Assembly (NCBI GenBank): GCA_040904785.1
Contig: JBBDSV010000024.1
Location: 1 to 48,125 of the forward strand
Direction of reading: 5' to 3'
DNA: 48,125 nucleotides
Origin: JBBDSV01 sp040904785
GTDB taxonomy: Bacteria > Actinomycetota > Nitriliruptoria > Nitriliruptorales > Nitriliruptoraceae
In this document: positions 1 through 8,357 of the stretch, one piece after another
Layout of the letters: every line of letters starts with the position of its first letter
Position numbering within the stretch: position 1 is the first letter of the stretch
Position numbers and translations under genes: made by a program
Notes under the pieces: generated by a model
What the model saw: only the letters and a program-made list of their open reading frames with translations
What the model was told of the DNA's origin: nothing
Database searches by the model: none

Positions 1-47
1 ACCCGCCGCCAGCGTTCGTCCTGAGCCAGGATCAAACTCTCCGTTGA
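1..47 (-). rRNA. rrs: 16S rRNA gene, 5' end only
   Basis: The reverse complement of 21-40 is the near-universal 8F site (AGAGTTTGATCCTGGCTCAG), followed by GACGAACGCTGGCGGCGGGT at the window edge. Counting back from E. coli position 8, the mature 5' end falls near 47. The rest of the gene lies beyond the left edge. It is transcribed on the minus strand, in the same direction as the glycosylase, polX and arg genes upstream of it. Confidence 0.97.
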
Positions 48-230
48 AAGATCGTGACCGTCGAAACGGTCCAGATCGAGACAACGAAGGTTGCGACGTC
101 ACGCGAACGTGACGCGATCCCTTCATCGTTAAGGGTTCTACATAACACTCACTCGTAGATCGCCGCCACCATTGGTGGTAACGATCGACGGGGTCGTGTC
201 ATCACTCCGTCCGAAGACGGCGTGATGTCA

Positions 231-264
231 CTGGCTTTTGGCACCCTGTGCAGTTCTCAAGGAG
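231..264 (-). promoter_or_regulatory. Conserved rrn leader element (nut/boxA-like)
   Basis: On the minus strand this reads CTTGAGAACTGCACAGGG, then TGCCAAAAGCCAGTG. It resembles the leader found about 200 nt before 16S in many actinobacteria, which carries antitermination (Nus) boxes and precursor-processing sequence. The resemblance is from memory. The exact boxA limits cannot be set from this sequence alone. Confidence 0.6.
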
Positions 265-373
265 CGGTGTCGTGTCCCGTAGGGTTCCGCTCACCGCCGA
301 GCGCGCACGCTCGACCGGAGCCGGCTTCCTGGGGACACCGCTACCCGCGCGGTCGAAACCGCGCGGACGAAGT

Positions 374-402
374 ACCGTACCAGCGCGGACTCGAAACCTC
401 AA
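374..402 (-). promoter_or_regulatory. rrn promoter P2 (proximal)
   Basis: On the minus strand TTGAGG (397-402) and TACGGT (374-379) are separated by 17 bp. Transcription would start near 367, about 320 nt before mature 16S. The initially transcribed region enters the hairpin at 345-366. This is the second of two tandem promoters in the gap between the glycosylase gene and 16S. Confidence 0.6.
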
Positions 403-491
403 ATCCGGGCGTTCCATCCCGCAGAAATGACGTCGGCCGAACCGACGTCATCGGTGCGCATCAAGCTTCGTGCGTTTGCGGAACGATGCGT

Positions 492-521
492 ACAGTAACC
501 CGGCGGCTCATGGCCTGTCAA
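492..521 (-). promoter_or_regulatory. rrn promoter P1 (distal)
   Basis: A perfect -35 TTGACA (minus strand, 516-521) and a -10 TACTGT (492-497) are 18 bp apart. The predicted start is near 485. It sits 37 bp downstream of the glycosylase stop and drives the 16S gene through a leader of about 440 nt. It is among the best sigma-70-type promoters in the window, as expected for an rRNA operon. Confidence 0.75.
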
Positions 522-557
522 ACCCGCCATCGCGCGGGCGAAATTCCGCCGACGTAA

Positions 558-1190
558 TCAGTGTGATGCTCGTGGTCCACTGACCTCGGGCATCCCCGTG
601 ATCCACCACCGCCATGGCCGCTCGGCGGCCTTGCGAATGCCGATTCTTGTGCCGACCCGTACCGCCGCTTCGGGTACGACATGACCGTCTGATTCGAGTG
701 TCAGCGGTCCCCCACCGAGCAGATCATGGCCGGCGAAGTCGAGCGAGATATCCAAGCCGGCACCGAGGCACCCTGGGCCGCGAAGCAGATCGGCGTCACG
801 GCGGGCCGCGGGTCGACGCGGCCGAACCAGCGCGTGACCGGCCTCGACGCGTGCGGCGCGCAACAGGACACCGGCGCCGCGACCCGGTTCATCGACGACC
901 ACGTTGAGACACCGGTGGATGCCGTACGACAGGTAGACGTACGCCCTCCCGGCGTCAGCGAACATCGCGGCGTTCCGCGCAGTCGGTCCGCCGTTGGCAT
1001 GGCTCGCCGGGTCGTCCTGGTCATAGGCCTCAACTTCGACAATGCGGGCGATGACGTCGCCGAGCGCACTTCGTCGTCGGACCAGCAGGCCGAGCAGAGT
1101 TGGCGCGACCTCCGCGGCAGAGCGCCGCAGGCGGGAACGTTCGACCGTTGCCGATGCGACGAACCCGTCTTCGGTGGACGACTGCATCAT
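558..1190 (-). CDS. mpg: DNA-3-methyladenine glycosylase (AAG/MPG family)
   Basis: This 210-residue protein is a monofunctional base-excision glycosylase that removes alkylated purines such as 3-methyladenine and deaminated purines from DNA in the cytoplasm. It shows the family landmarks: RIVEVEAY (about 49-56) with the general-base glutamate, the SHANGGPTARNAAMF segment (63-77) and YVYLSYGIHRCLNVV (84-98), which shape the flipped-base pocket. Length is normal for bacteria. The start codon overlaps the polX stop (ATGA), so the two are probably translationally coupled. An mpg gene just downstream of the arg operon is familiar in actinobacteria. The next gene is 16S rRNA, behind its own promoters. 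Confidence 0.93.
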   Translation of the reverse strand: MMQSSTEDGFVASATVERSRLRRSAAEVAPTLLGLLVRRRSALGDVIARIVEVEAYDQDDPASHANGGPTARNAAMFADAGRAYVYLSYGIHRCLNVVVDEPGRGAGVLLRAARVEAGHALVRPRRPAARRDADLLRGPGCLGAGLDISLDFAGHDLLGGGPLTLESDGHVVPEAAVRVGTRIGIRKAAERPWRWWITGMPEVSGPRASH

Positions 1191-2938
1191 GTCCCCTGTT
1201 GCGCCAACCAGTCTTCAAACGCCGCGAGCGGCCACGTGTTGAGGACTTGGCGAGGAACGAGCCCCGCCCGGCGCCCGTGCGCGACGCCGAAGCGCATCCG
1301 GTCGAGGTCGTCGCGTGCGTGTGCATCCGTCGAGATGGTGAACACAACTCCCGCACGTGCGGCGTCGCGAAGCAGTGCCGCGGCAGGGTCGAGCCGGGAC
1401 AGGCTCGCGTTGACCTCCACGGCGGTGCCCGTCCGCAACGCCGCGTCGAACACGGCCTCGAAGTCGAGCGTGATCGGAGGACGGCGTCCGATCATGCGCC
1501 CGGTGAGGTGGCCGATCGCCGTGACGGTCGGATCCTCCATCGCACGGATGACACGGTTCGTCTGCGCGTCGACATCACGATCGAAGTGCGAGTGCACGCT
1601 CGCAACGATCCAGTCGAACTCGGCCCGGAATGCACCGTCGTAGTCGAGATCGCCGTCGGGACCGATATTCAATTCGGCGCCGTGCAGCACACGGATCTCG
1701 TCGCGCTCGCGCTCGATCACCCGGATCTCACTGCGCTGTGCTCGCAGTTGTTCGCGGGACGCACCGTTGATGGCGAGGTCTTCGCCATGGTCGGTCACCG
1801 CGATGTATTCCCAGCCGCGTGCAATTGCGTGGTCAATCAGTTGATGCAAGGTCATGCGCCCGTCACCCGAAAGCGCGGTGTGATCGTGAAGATCGCCGCG
1901 AATGTCGTCCTCATCGAGGCCTGCGGCGGCAAGGCTCCCTGCCTCGGCACGTTCGATCTCGCCGGCGTCTTCGCGGATTTCCGGCCAGATCCAGGGCAGA
2001 TCGAGCGCGGCATACACGTCTGCTTCGCTCGCGCCGTCGCGCGGCGGCCCGTCAGGGGCGTCCATCGGCCTGAACCCGTACTCGTTGAGCGTCCGCCCCC
2101 GTTCGTTTGCCCGTTGCCGCAGGCGGATGTTGTGGGCTGCCGAGCCGGTGAAGTAGACGAGTGCGGCACCGAAGGATTCGGCAGCGACCTGCCGGACATC
2201 GACCTGAAGCCCATCGCGTGTCACGAATGACGTCTTCGTTGCCCCGGCACCGATGACCCGCTCGACCTGTACGACGTGATCGACGTGTTCGAGGACGTCA
2301 ATCGCCGTTGACGCCGAGATGATGATGTCGAGATCCCCAACGGTCTCGTTGAAACGCCGGGCGCTACCGGCAAGAGCGACATCGTCGACATCCGGCAGCT
2401 CACGGAGCACGGCGCAGATGCGCTCGCCGACGGGCAGCGCGTCAGCAAGCGGGACGCGACGCTGTTTCGATTCGAGCCCGAGCGCCTCGATCGCGTTTCG
2501 GAGCTTGTCGACACTCCGTTGACCGAAACCGTCGAGTTCGGCGACGCGGCCGTCGTCGAGTGCTGCGATGAGCCCGTCGAGGTCACGCACGCCGAGTTCG
2601 GCATCAAGCTTGGCGATGGACTTCGGGCCGAGGCCGGGAATGCGGGTGAGTTCGACCTGCTCGGCCGGGTACCGCGCGCGCAGCTCCTCGAGCCTGCCGA
2701 CCCGACCATCCGTGAGGTACTCGCCGATCCGTGCGGCAATACTCCGCCCGATGCCGCGCAGGCGAGCGAGATCGTCGACCGACAGCGCACCAATGTCACC
2801 ATCGAACGATTCAACGGCGCGGGCGGCCGTGCGGTACGCGCGGACGCGAAAGGCGTTCGGATCGCCTTCGTCGAGTGTCGTCAACGTCGCGAGCTCGCTG
2901 AGCATGTTCGCGACATCCGCATTCCGGTTCGCGGTCAT
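1187..2938 (-). CDS. polX: DNA polymerase/3'-5' exonuclease PolX
   Basis: This 583-residue family-X polymerase probably fills short gaps during base-excision repair. Helix-hairpin-helix segments are visible (RLRGIGRSIAARI about 59-71; IPGLGPKSIAKL about 100-111). The nucleotidyltransferase core has GSARR (191-195) and catalytic GDLD (201-204), with a third aspartate in QVDVRQ near 247. The C-terminal PHP domain begins with the metal-binding GDLHDH (about 348-353) and carries the 3'-5' exonuclease. Length matches bacterial PolX (about 570-580). It starts 22 nt after argH and overlaps mpg by 4 nt, so two repair genes appear attached to the arginine operon. PolX is patchy in actinobacteria, which makes it a useful lineage marker. 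Confidence 0.93.
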   Translation of the reverse strand: MTANRNADVANMLSELATLTTLDEGDPNAFRVRAYRTAARAVESFDGDIGALSVDDLARLRGIGRSIAARIGEYLTDGRVGRLEELRARYPAEQVELTRIPGLGPKSIAKLDAELGVRDLDGLIAALDDGRVAELDGFGQRSVDKLRNAIEALGLESKQRRVPLADALPVGERICAVLRELPDVDDVALAGSARRFNETVGDLDIIISASTAIDVLEHVDHVVQVERVIGAGATKTSFVTRDGLQVDVRQVAAESFGAALVYFTGSAAHNIRLRQRANERGRTLNEYGFRPMDAPDGPPRDGASEADVYAALDLPWIWPEIREDAGEIERAEAGSLAAAGLDEDDIRGDLHDHTALSGDGRMTLHQLIDHAIARGWEYIAVTDHGEDLAINGASREQLRAQRSEIRVIERERDEIRVLHGAELNIGPDGDLDYDGAFRAEFDWIVASVHSHFDRDVDAQTNRVIRAMEDPTVTAIGHLTGRMIGRRPPITLDFEAVFDAALRTGTAVEVNASLSRLDPAAALLRDAARAGVVFTISTDAHARDDLDRMRFGVAHGRRAGLVPRQVLNTWPLAAFEDWLAQQGT

Positions 2939-2960
2939 CGTCCCTCATCGGGCCTGGCGA

Positions 2961-4382
2961 TCACGTCTCACCCGTATGTGCGGAACGGGATGCAATAGTT
3001 GACCGCGCACGTTCGAGCTGTTCCTGCACTCGAGGTCGCGCCGTGGCGTTGACTCCGTCGCGTCGCGCAATCGCACGCTCGACATCGAACAGTTCGGCGA
3101 CATCGGCATCGAGCGCCGGGTGTGCTGCGGCGAAATCTTTGCCATCCAGGTCACCGAGGTCTCCGCCACGCGATTCCGCCAACGAAACGAGCACACCGAC
3201 AACCTCGTGCGCCTCGCGGAACGGGACGCCCCGCCGGACCAGCTCCTCTGCGAGATCGGTCGCCAGCGCGAATCCTCCGACGGCTGCCGCGGCGAGCGCC
3301 TCGCGGTCGAACCGCAGGGTCGCAACGGTCCCTGCCAGCGCCGGCAGCGCCAGCTGCAGTGTTGCGACCGCGTCGAAGACCGGCTCCTTGTCCTCCTGGA
3401 GGTCACGGTTGTACGTGAGGGGAAGCCCCTTCACGGTGGTCAGCAGCGACACGAGGTCGCCGATGACACGCCCACTCTTGCCCCGGACCAGTTCCGCGAC
3501 ATCGGGGTTGCGCTTCTGCGGCATGATCGACGACCCGGTGGAGAAGGCATCATCGACGCGGGCGAACCCGAATTCTGCGGTCGACCAGAGCACGATCTCC
3601 TCGGCAAGCCGGGAACAGGTCACTGCCAGAATCGCGCACGCGCTGAGCACCTCGAGCACGAAATCACGGCTGGCAACCGCGTCCATGGTGTTCGGTGCGA
3701 CCGCGGAGAAACCGAGCGCGTCAGCGTACGCCTGGGGGTCGAGCCCCAGTGTCTGTCCGGCAAGTGCCCCCGATCCGAGCACCGAGAGATCGAGCCTGCG
3801 ACGAGCGTCGACAAGCCGCCCGACATCACGTTCGAACGCCCAGACGTAGGCGAGCAGGTGATGCGAGAGCAGCACGGGCTGGCCGCGCTGCAGGTGCGTG
3901 TAACCCGGAGCGACCCAGTCGAGGTGTGCGTCGGCCTGCTCAGTCAACGCGCGCTGCAACGCGGTCACCTCGCCGACGAGCGCGTCGAGCGCATCACGGC
4001 ACCACAGGCGCAGGTCGTTCGCAATCTGGTCGTTGCGGCTGCGGCCGGCCCGAAGCTTGCCACCAAGGGGGCCGAGCTCGTCGACCAGCCACCGTTCGAT
4101 AGCCCCGTGCACATCCTCATCTGTCGGCGAAAACACGAAAGTGCCGTCGGCAAACGCTGCAGCACATCGCGCGAGCGCATCATGCAGCCGCTCACGTTCG
4201 TCGGCCGTGAGCACGCCAATGCGATGCAGTTCGTCAACATGGGCATGGGAACCCGCCAGGTCCTGGCGCCACAACGCAGCGTCGAACCCGGTGGAAACAC
4301 CGAGCTGCCACGCCGCGTCGGCCGGCGGCGCCGAGAACCGCCCGCCCCAGAGCCGACCGGCGCCAGCTGCCAAGTCACTCAC
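2961..4382 (-). CDS. argH: Argininosuccinate lyase
   Basis: This 473-residue enzyme performs the last step of arginine synthesis, splitting argininosuccinate into arginine and fumarate. The fumarase/aspartase superfamily signature GSSIMPQKRNPD lies at about 283-294. Substrate-binding segments SRNDQI (about 115-120) and YTHLQRGQP (about 161-169) are intact. I chose the GTG at 4382 because AAGGAG lies six to seven bases upstream and the protein then begins as the family usually does, just before LWGGRF. A longer frame from 4472 would run into argG and adds unconserved residues. It is the last arg gene of the operon, 38 nt after argG, with polX following after 22 nt. Confidence 0.95.
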   Translation of the reverse strand: MSDLAAGAGRLWGGRFSAPPADAAWQLGVSTGFDAALWRQDLAGSHAHVDELHRIGVLTADERERLHDALARCAAAFADGTFVFSPTDEDVHGAIERWLVDELGPLGGKLRAGRSRNDQIANDLRLWCRDALDALVGEVTALQRALTEQADAHLDWVAPGYTHLQRGQPVLLSHHLLAYVWAFERDVGRLVDARRRLDLSVLGSGALAGQTLGLDPQAYADALGFSAVAPNTMDAVASRDFVLEVLSACAILAVTCSRLAEEIVLWSTAEFGFARVDDAFSTGSSIMPQKRNPDVAELVRGKSGRVIGDLVSLLTTVKGLPLTYNRDLQEDKEPVFDAVATLQLALPALAGTVATLRFDREALAAAAVGGFALATDLAEELVRRGVPFREAHEVVGVLVSLAESRGGDLGDLDGKDFAAAHPALDADVAELFDVERAIARRDGVNATARPRVQEQLERARSTIASRSAHTGET

Positions 4383-4420
4383 CGTGCACTCCTTGCCATC
4401 GTCGTACCGTAGGTGCGTGA

Positions 4421-5665
4421 TTAGATGTCGCGGCGGTTCTTCGCCGCCCACGTCTTGAGCGGCAGCCCCCACAGCTTCACGAATCCCTCGGCGAGGGTCT
4501 GATCGAATTGGTCGCCTTCGTCGTAGGTGGCCATCTCGAGGCTGTAGAGACCCGACGCGTCGCTGCGGCGCCCGACGACCGTCGCCGAGCCCTTGAACAG
4601 CTTCACTCGCACCTCGCCGTTCACGTAGCTGCTCGCTTCATCGACGAAGGCGTCGAGTGCGCGCTTCAGCGGGCCCCACCACAGTCCGTTGTAGATCAAC
4701 TGGGCATAGCGACCCTCGACCATGCGCTTGTGATCCGCCAGTTCCTGCTCGAGGCACAAGTCCTCGAGATCGCGGTGCGCCGTGATGAGCGTGATCGCCC
4801 CGGGACACTCGTAGATCTCGCGACTCTTGATGCCCACGAGCCGGTCTTCGATCATGTCGATGCGTCCGACACCGTGTGCACCGGCGCGCCGATCGATCTC
4901 TTCAACGAGCGTGTGCAGCGGCAGGCGCTGCCCGTCGAGCGCGACGGGCAATCCGTGTTCGAACGCGATCACGACCTCATCGGGCACGTCGGGAGCATTG
5001 GCGACGTCGACCGTGCGTTCGTAGACGTCGGATGGCGGTTCAGCCCACGGATCTTCGAGAATGCCGCACTCGGCGGTGCGACCCCACGCGTTCTCATCGA
5101 TCGAGTAGGGCGACGACTTGCTCGCGATCGGAATCGGAATGTTCCGCTCATGCGCCCAGTCGATTGCCGCGTCGCGCGTCAACCCCCACTCACGAATCGG
5201 CGCGAGGTTCTCGAGATCCGGCGCAAGCGCCATGGTGCCGACTTCGAAACGCACCTGGTCATTGCCCTTGCCGGTGCACCCGTGCGCGACTCCTGCGGCG
5301 TCGGTCTTCCGCGCCACGTCAACGAGATGCTTGACGATGAGCGGACGGGAGAGCGCGGACACCAGCGGATACTTGCCCATGTAGAGCGCGTTCGCCTTCA
5401 ACGCTGGAGCGATGAAATCGGTCGCGAACTCCTGACTAGCGTCGACAACGACCGCATCGACCGCACCACACGCGAGCGCCCGCTGACGGATCTCTTCGAG
5501 ATCTTCGCGTGCAACCGCACCGCCTCCGGTGCTGGCGCCGCGACCTTGCCCGACGTCGACAGCGCACGCCACAACGTCGACGCCCTTGTGCTCCTTCAAC
5601 CACTCGATGGCGACCGAAGTGTCGAGACCACCGGAATACGCGAGTACGACTCGGGGCTTGCTCAT
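4421..5665 (-). CDS. argG: Argininosuccinate synthase
   Basis: This 414-residue enzyme condenses citrulline and aspartate using ATP to give argininosuccinate. The N-type ATP pyrophosphatase loop AYSGGLDTS is at residues 9-17. Other family blocks include GCTGKGNDQVRFE and the SPYSIDENAWGR region. AAGGAG precedes the ATG by about nine bases. Length is typical of the shorter bacterial ArgG class (about 400). It follows argR after 81 nt, the widest internal gap of the operon, and no ARG-box-like dyad stood out there. argH follows after 38 nt. Confidence 0.96.
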   Translation of the reverse strand: MSKPRVVLAYSGGLDTSVAIEWLKEHKGVDVVACAVDVGQGRGASTGGGAVAREDLEEIRQRALACGAVDAVVVDASQEFATDFIAPALKANALYMGKYPLVSALSRPLIVKHLVDVARKTDAAGVAHGCTGKGNDQVRFEVGTMALAPDLENLAPIREWGLTRDAAIDWAHERNIPIPIASKSSPYSIDENAWGRTAECGILEDPWAEPPSDVYERTVDVANAPDVPDEVVIAFEHGLPVALDGQRLPLHTLVEEIDRRAGAHGVGRIDMIEDRLVGIKSREIYECPGAITLITAHRDLEDLCLEQELADHKRMVEGRYAQLIYNGLWWGPLKRALDAFVDEASSYVNGEVRVKLFKGSATVVGRRSDASGLYSLEMATYDEGDQFDQTLAEGFVKLWGLPLKTWAAKNRRDI

Positions 5666-5746
5666 GGCTGCATTCTCCTTGCGTCTGTCAGTGCACGGAT
5701 GCGGCGGGACGCGTGTGCTGTGTCGTTCGGCGCCACGACGGCGGGG

Positions 5747-6217
5747 TCATCGTTCGATTGCCAGTCCGGTCCGTTCGGCAAAGTGGCGTGCGAGGTCAGC
5801 TCCATCGACACCATCGCGCGCGACGACGAGCACGGTGTCGTCGCCGGCGACGGTCGCGATCGCTTCTGCGAGGTTGCTGCCGTCGATCGCCGACGCCACC
5901 GGATGCGCGCACGCCGGCGGCGTGCGCAGCACCACAAGGTTGCCGCTGGCCGCAATACGGGTCACGAACTGCTGCAGCGTCTCATCCAGACGGTCGGTGG
6001 GCGTCGACGGCATCGCGTCGTTCGCAAGTCGATAGACCGCATGCCCGGCGGAGCGGACCTTGATCGCACCGACGTCTGCGAGGTCGCGGCTCACCGTGGC
6101 CTCGTGTACGGCGAAACCCGCGTCCGCGAGCGCCTTGACGACATCGGACTGTGATCCGAGCGCACGTTCGGCAATCAGCTGACGCAGCGCCTGCTGTCGA
6201 CGACGCTTGTCCGACAT
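5747..6217 (-). CDS. argR: Arginine repressor ArgR
   Basis: This 156-residue transcription factor binds ARG boxes as a hexamer when arginine is present. An N-terminal winged helix (about residues 8-75) includes the SQSDVVKALADAGF and ATVSRDLADVGAIKV segments. The C-terminal domain carries AGDDTVLVVARD, corresponding to the arginine-binding GDDT block, and drives oligomerisation. Its ATG overlaps the argF stop by one base (TGATG). It lies inside the operon it should repress, giving a negative feedback loop. The likely target is the dyad cluster at 11671-11696 before argC. Confidence 0.95.
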   Translation of the reverse strand: MSDKRRRQQALRQLIAERALGSQSDVVKALADAGFAVHEATVSRDLADVGAIKVRSAGHAVYRLANDAMPSTPTDRLDETLQQFVTRIAASGNLVVLRTPPACAHPVASAIDGSNLAEAIATVAGDDTVLVVARDGVDGADLARHFAERTGLAIER

Positions 6218-7167
6218 CAGTCCTCCCCCAGGAGCAGCGCGAGAAGCGCTTTCTGCGCGTGGAGACGGTTCTCGGCCTGGTCGAAGACGCGCGACGCCGC
6301 ACCGTCCATCACGTCGGCGGTGACCTCCTCGCCACGGTGAGCCGGCAGACAGTGCAAAAAGACCGCATCGGGGGCGGCAAGCGCGAACAGGTCCGCCGTG
6401 ATGCGGTACGGCGCGAAGGTCCGTGCGCGCTCGTCAGCCTCGTCCTCCTGGCCCATCGAGGCCCAGACGTCCGCATAGACCGCATCGGCTCCGCGAACGG
6501 CCTCCTCGGGGTCAGACGTGACCACGATTTTCGCCCCTGAAGTTTCGGCAATCGACCGCGCGCGTGCGACGATTTCGCTGGCGGGCCCGAAGCCCGACGG
6601 ATGGGCCATGCGGATATCGAGTCCCACCTTCGCCCCGGCAAGCAACAACGAGTGTGCAACGTTGTTCCCGTCGCCGACATAGGCGAGCGTCCGCCCGGCA
6701 AATCCGCCGTGGATCTCGCGGAATGTCTGCAGATCGGCGAGCGCCTGACAGGGATGTTCCAGATCCGTGAGCGCATTGACGACGCTGACGCTGGACGCCA
6801 CCGCGAGTTCCTCGATGCGGGCCTGCCCGAAGGTGCGAATGACGATCGCATGGACGTAGCGCGACAGCACCGCCGCGGTATCGGCGATGGTCTCGCCCCG
6901 CCCGAGCTGCAGTTCTACGGCCGACAACGGCAGCGGGTGGCCGCCGAGTTCGGCCACGGCAACCTGGAATGACACCCTTGTTCGCGTCGACGGCTTCTCG
7001 AAGATGAGCGCGACCGTCCGTCCGGCAAGCACGTCGCGCACCGGCGATGTGCCGGCGTCCATCGCGGCCTTCCGGGCGGACTTGAGGGCATCGGCGCGAT
7101 CGAGAACGTCGACGATCTGCGCCGGCGTCAGGTCGTCGATCGACAGCAGATGCATCGGAACGGTCAC
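6217..7167 (-). CDS. argF: Ornithine carbamoyltransferase
   Basis: This 316-residue cytoplasmic transferase makes citrulline from ornithine and carbamoyl phosphate. The carbamoyl-phosphate motif is EKPSTRTRVSF and the ornithine-side motif is HCLPAHRGEEV, both intact; DLEHPCQALADLQT is the third conserved block. The GTG at 7167 overlaps the argD stop (GTGA) and has AAGGAGG four bases upstream; an ATG at 7155 is the alternative. The gene sits between argD and argR as in mycobacterial argCJBDFRGH operons. Confidence 0.96.
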   Translation of the reverse strand: MTVPMHLLSIDDLTPAQIVDVLDRADALKSARKAAMDAGTSPVRDVLAGRTVALIFEKPSTRTRVSFQVAVAELGGHPLPLSAVELQLGRGETIADTAAVLSRYVHAIVIRTFGQARIEELAVASSVSVVNALTDLEHPCQALADLQTFREIHGGFAGRTLAYVGDGNNVAHSLLLAGAKVGLDIRMAHPSGFGPASEIVARARSIAETSGAKIVVTSDPEEAVRGADAVYADVWASMGQEDEADERARTFAPYRITADLFALAAPDAVFLHCLPAHRGEEVTADVMDGAASRVFDQAENRLHAQKALLALLLGED

Positions 7168-8357
7168 GCCGCCTCCTTCACGTCGTTCAGGGCGTCACGC
7201 AACCGCGTGAGCGCCATGTCGACCTCTTCGTCGGACACCGTCAACGGTGGAGCCAGCCGAACGACGTCGGGGGCAACCGCGTTCACGACCAGCCGACGCG
7301 CGTCGCATGCGGACTCGACCGCGGCAGCGACGGGTTGCGACAACTCGAGCCCCAACAACATGCCGGCGCCGCGCACACCTCGCCCCAGACCGTCAGCGAT
7401 CAGCGCGTCGAGTCCGGCGCGCACCTGCTCCGCGCGTGCACGCGATGCGTCGCGCACACCACCCTCGAGCGTGTCGAGCACGGCGAGCGCGGCGGCGCTC
7501 GTGACAGGATTGCCACCGAACGTCGTCGCATGATCGCCGGGTTCGAACACCTGTGCCGCATCACCATGCGCGACACATGCGCCGATCGGCAAGCCATTCG
7601 CCAATGCTTTGGCGAGGGTGAAGACGTCGGGAACGATCCCCGAGTTCTGCCAGGCGAACCACGGTCCCGTGCGCGCGATACCCGTCTGCACCTCATCGAC
7701 GATGAGCAGTGCGTCAGCGGCATCACACACTTGGCGCGCGGTTTCAAGCACTGCCGCCGGCACCGTCCGCACACCACCTTCACCCTGGATGACTTCGACC
7801 AGGACCGCGCATGTGCGCTCATCAACCGCCGCCCGCAGCGCGTCGGCGTCGTCGAACGGAACGTGATCGACCGTGCCGAGCAACGGTTCGTAGGGCACGT
7901 GCTTCTGGAGCTGACCGGTCGCTTCGAGCGTGGCAAAGGTGCGCCCGTGAAACGAGCCCTCCAGCGCGACGACCCGGTGCTTGTCTGCATCGATCCGCTT
8001 GCCGTGTCGGCGTGCCAGTTTGAGGGCGGCCTCGTTCGCGGTCGCGCCGCACTGTGCGAAGAACGTCCGCGCATCGGGCCAACCTGCGAGCGCACCGAGT
8101 CTGGAAGCGAGTTCAACCGCGGGTGGCGTGACGAACAAGTTCGACGTGTGCACGAGCGTCGCCGCCTGTTCGGCGACGGCACGCGTCACCGCCGGGTGGG
8201 CGTGACCGAGGCTGGTGACCGCCAAGCCCGACAGGAAATCGAGCCAGCGATCGCCATCGGCATCGACGAGCCACGAGCCTTCACCGCGGACGAATGTTGC
8301 CCGCGGCGCGGGATAGGTCGACATGACGTGTGCCACTGCATCGTCACGGAGTGTCAT
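7164..8357 (-). CDS. argD: Acetylornithine aminotransferase
   Basis: This 397-residue class-III PLP aminotransferase converts N-acetylglutamate semialdehyde to N-acetylornithine. The PLP-binding DEVQTGIARTG motif and the Schiff-base lysine in FTLAKALANGLPIGA are present, as are HTSNLF near the N-terminus and the FAQCGATANEAALKLAR block. Length is normal. The start overlaps argB by 4 nt (ATGA) and the stop overlaps the argF start, so translation is probably coupled through this part of the operon. The enzyme may also serve as succinyl-DAP aminotransferase in lysine synthesis, as in other bacteria; the sequence cannot decide this. Confidence 0.95.
   Translation of the reverse strand: MTLRDDAVAHVMSTYPAPRATFVRGEGSWLVDADGDRWLDFLSGLAVTSLGHAHPAVTRAVAEQAATLVHTSNLFVTPPAVELASRLGALAGWPDARTFFAQCGATANEAALKLARRHGKRIDADKHRVVALEGSFHGRTFATLEATGQLQKHVPYEPLLGTVDHVPFDDADALRAAVDERTCAVLVEVIQGEGGVRTVPAAVLETARQVCDAADALLIVDEVQTGIARTGPWFAWQNSGIVPDVFTLAKALANGLPIGACVAHGDAAQVFEPGDHATTFGGNPVTSAAALAVLDTLEGGVRDASRARAEQVRAGLDALIADGLGRGVRGAGMLLGLELSQPVAAAVESACDARRLVVNAVAPDVVRLAPPLTVSDEEVDMALTRLRDALNDVKEAA

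Larger units (their letters stand above)
48..557 (-). other. rrn leader region with UUCG-type hairpins
   Basis: This 510-bp gap has no credible gene; the short open frames in it lack coding features. It holds the two rrn promoters, the conserved leader element and five inverted repeats: 56-71, 97-114, 200-227, 345-366 and 427-451. On the transcribed minus strand the first three are closed by TTCG tetraloops, and the last two have TTCG inside loops of 5-6 nt. They probably fold co-transcriptionally and take part in pre-16S processing or antitermination (inference). Confidence 0.65.

Noticed and set aside
48..557. Short open frames of 60-111 residues in the rrn leader
   Set aside because: They overlap promoters and RNA hairpins and show no coding signature.
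726..1643. 305-residue plus-strand open frame
   Set aside because: Antisense to the mpg and polX genes, which have clear family motifs. Composition is Arg/Ala-rich, as expected from high-GC shadow frames.
4383..4472. N-terminal extension of argH to ATG 4472
   Set aside because: It overlaps the argG end, lacks family similarity and ignores the good Shine-Dalgarno before GTG 4382.
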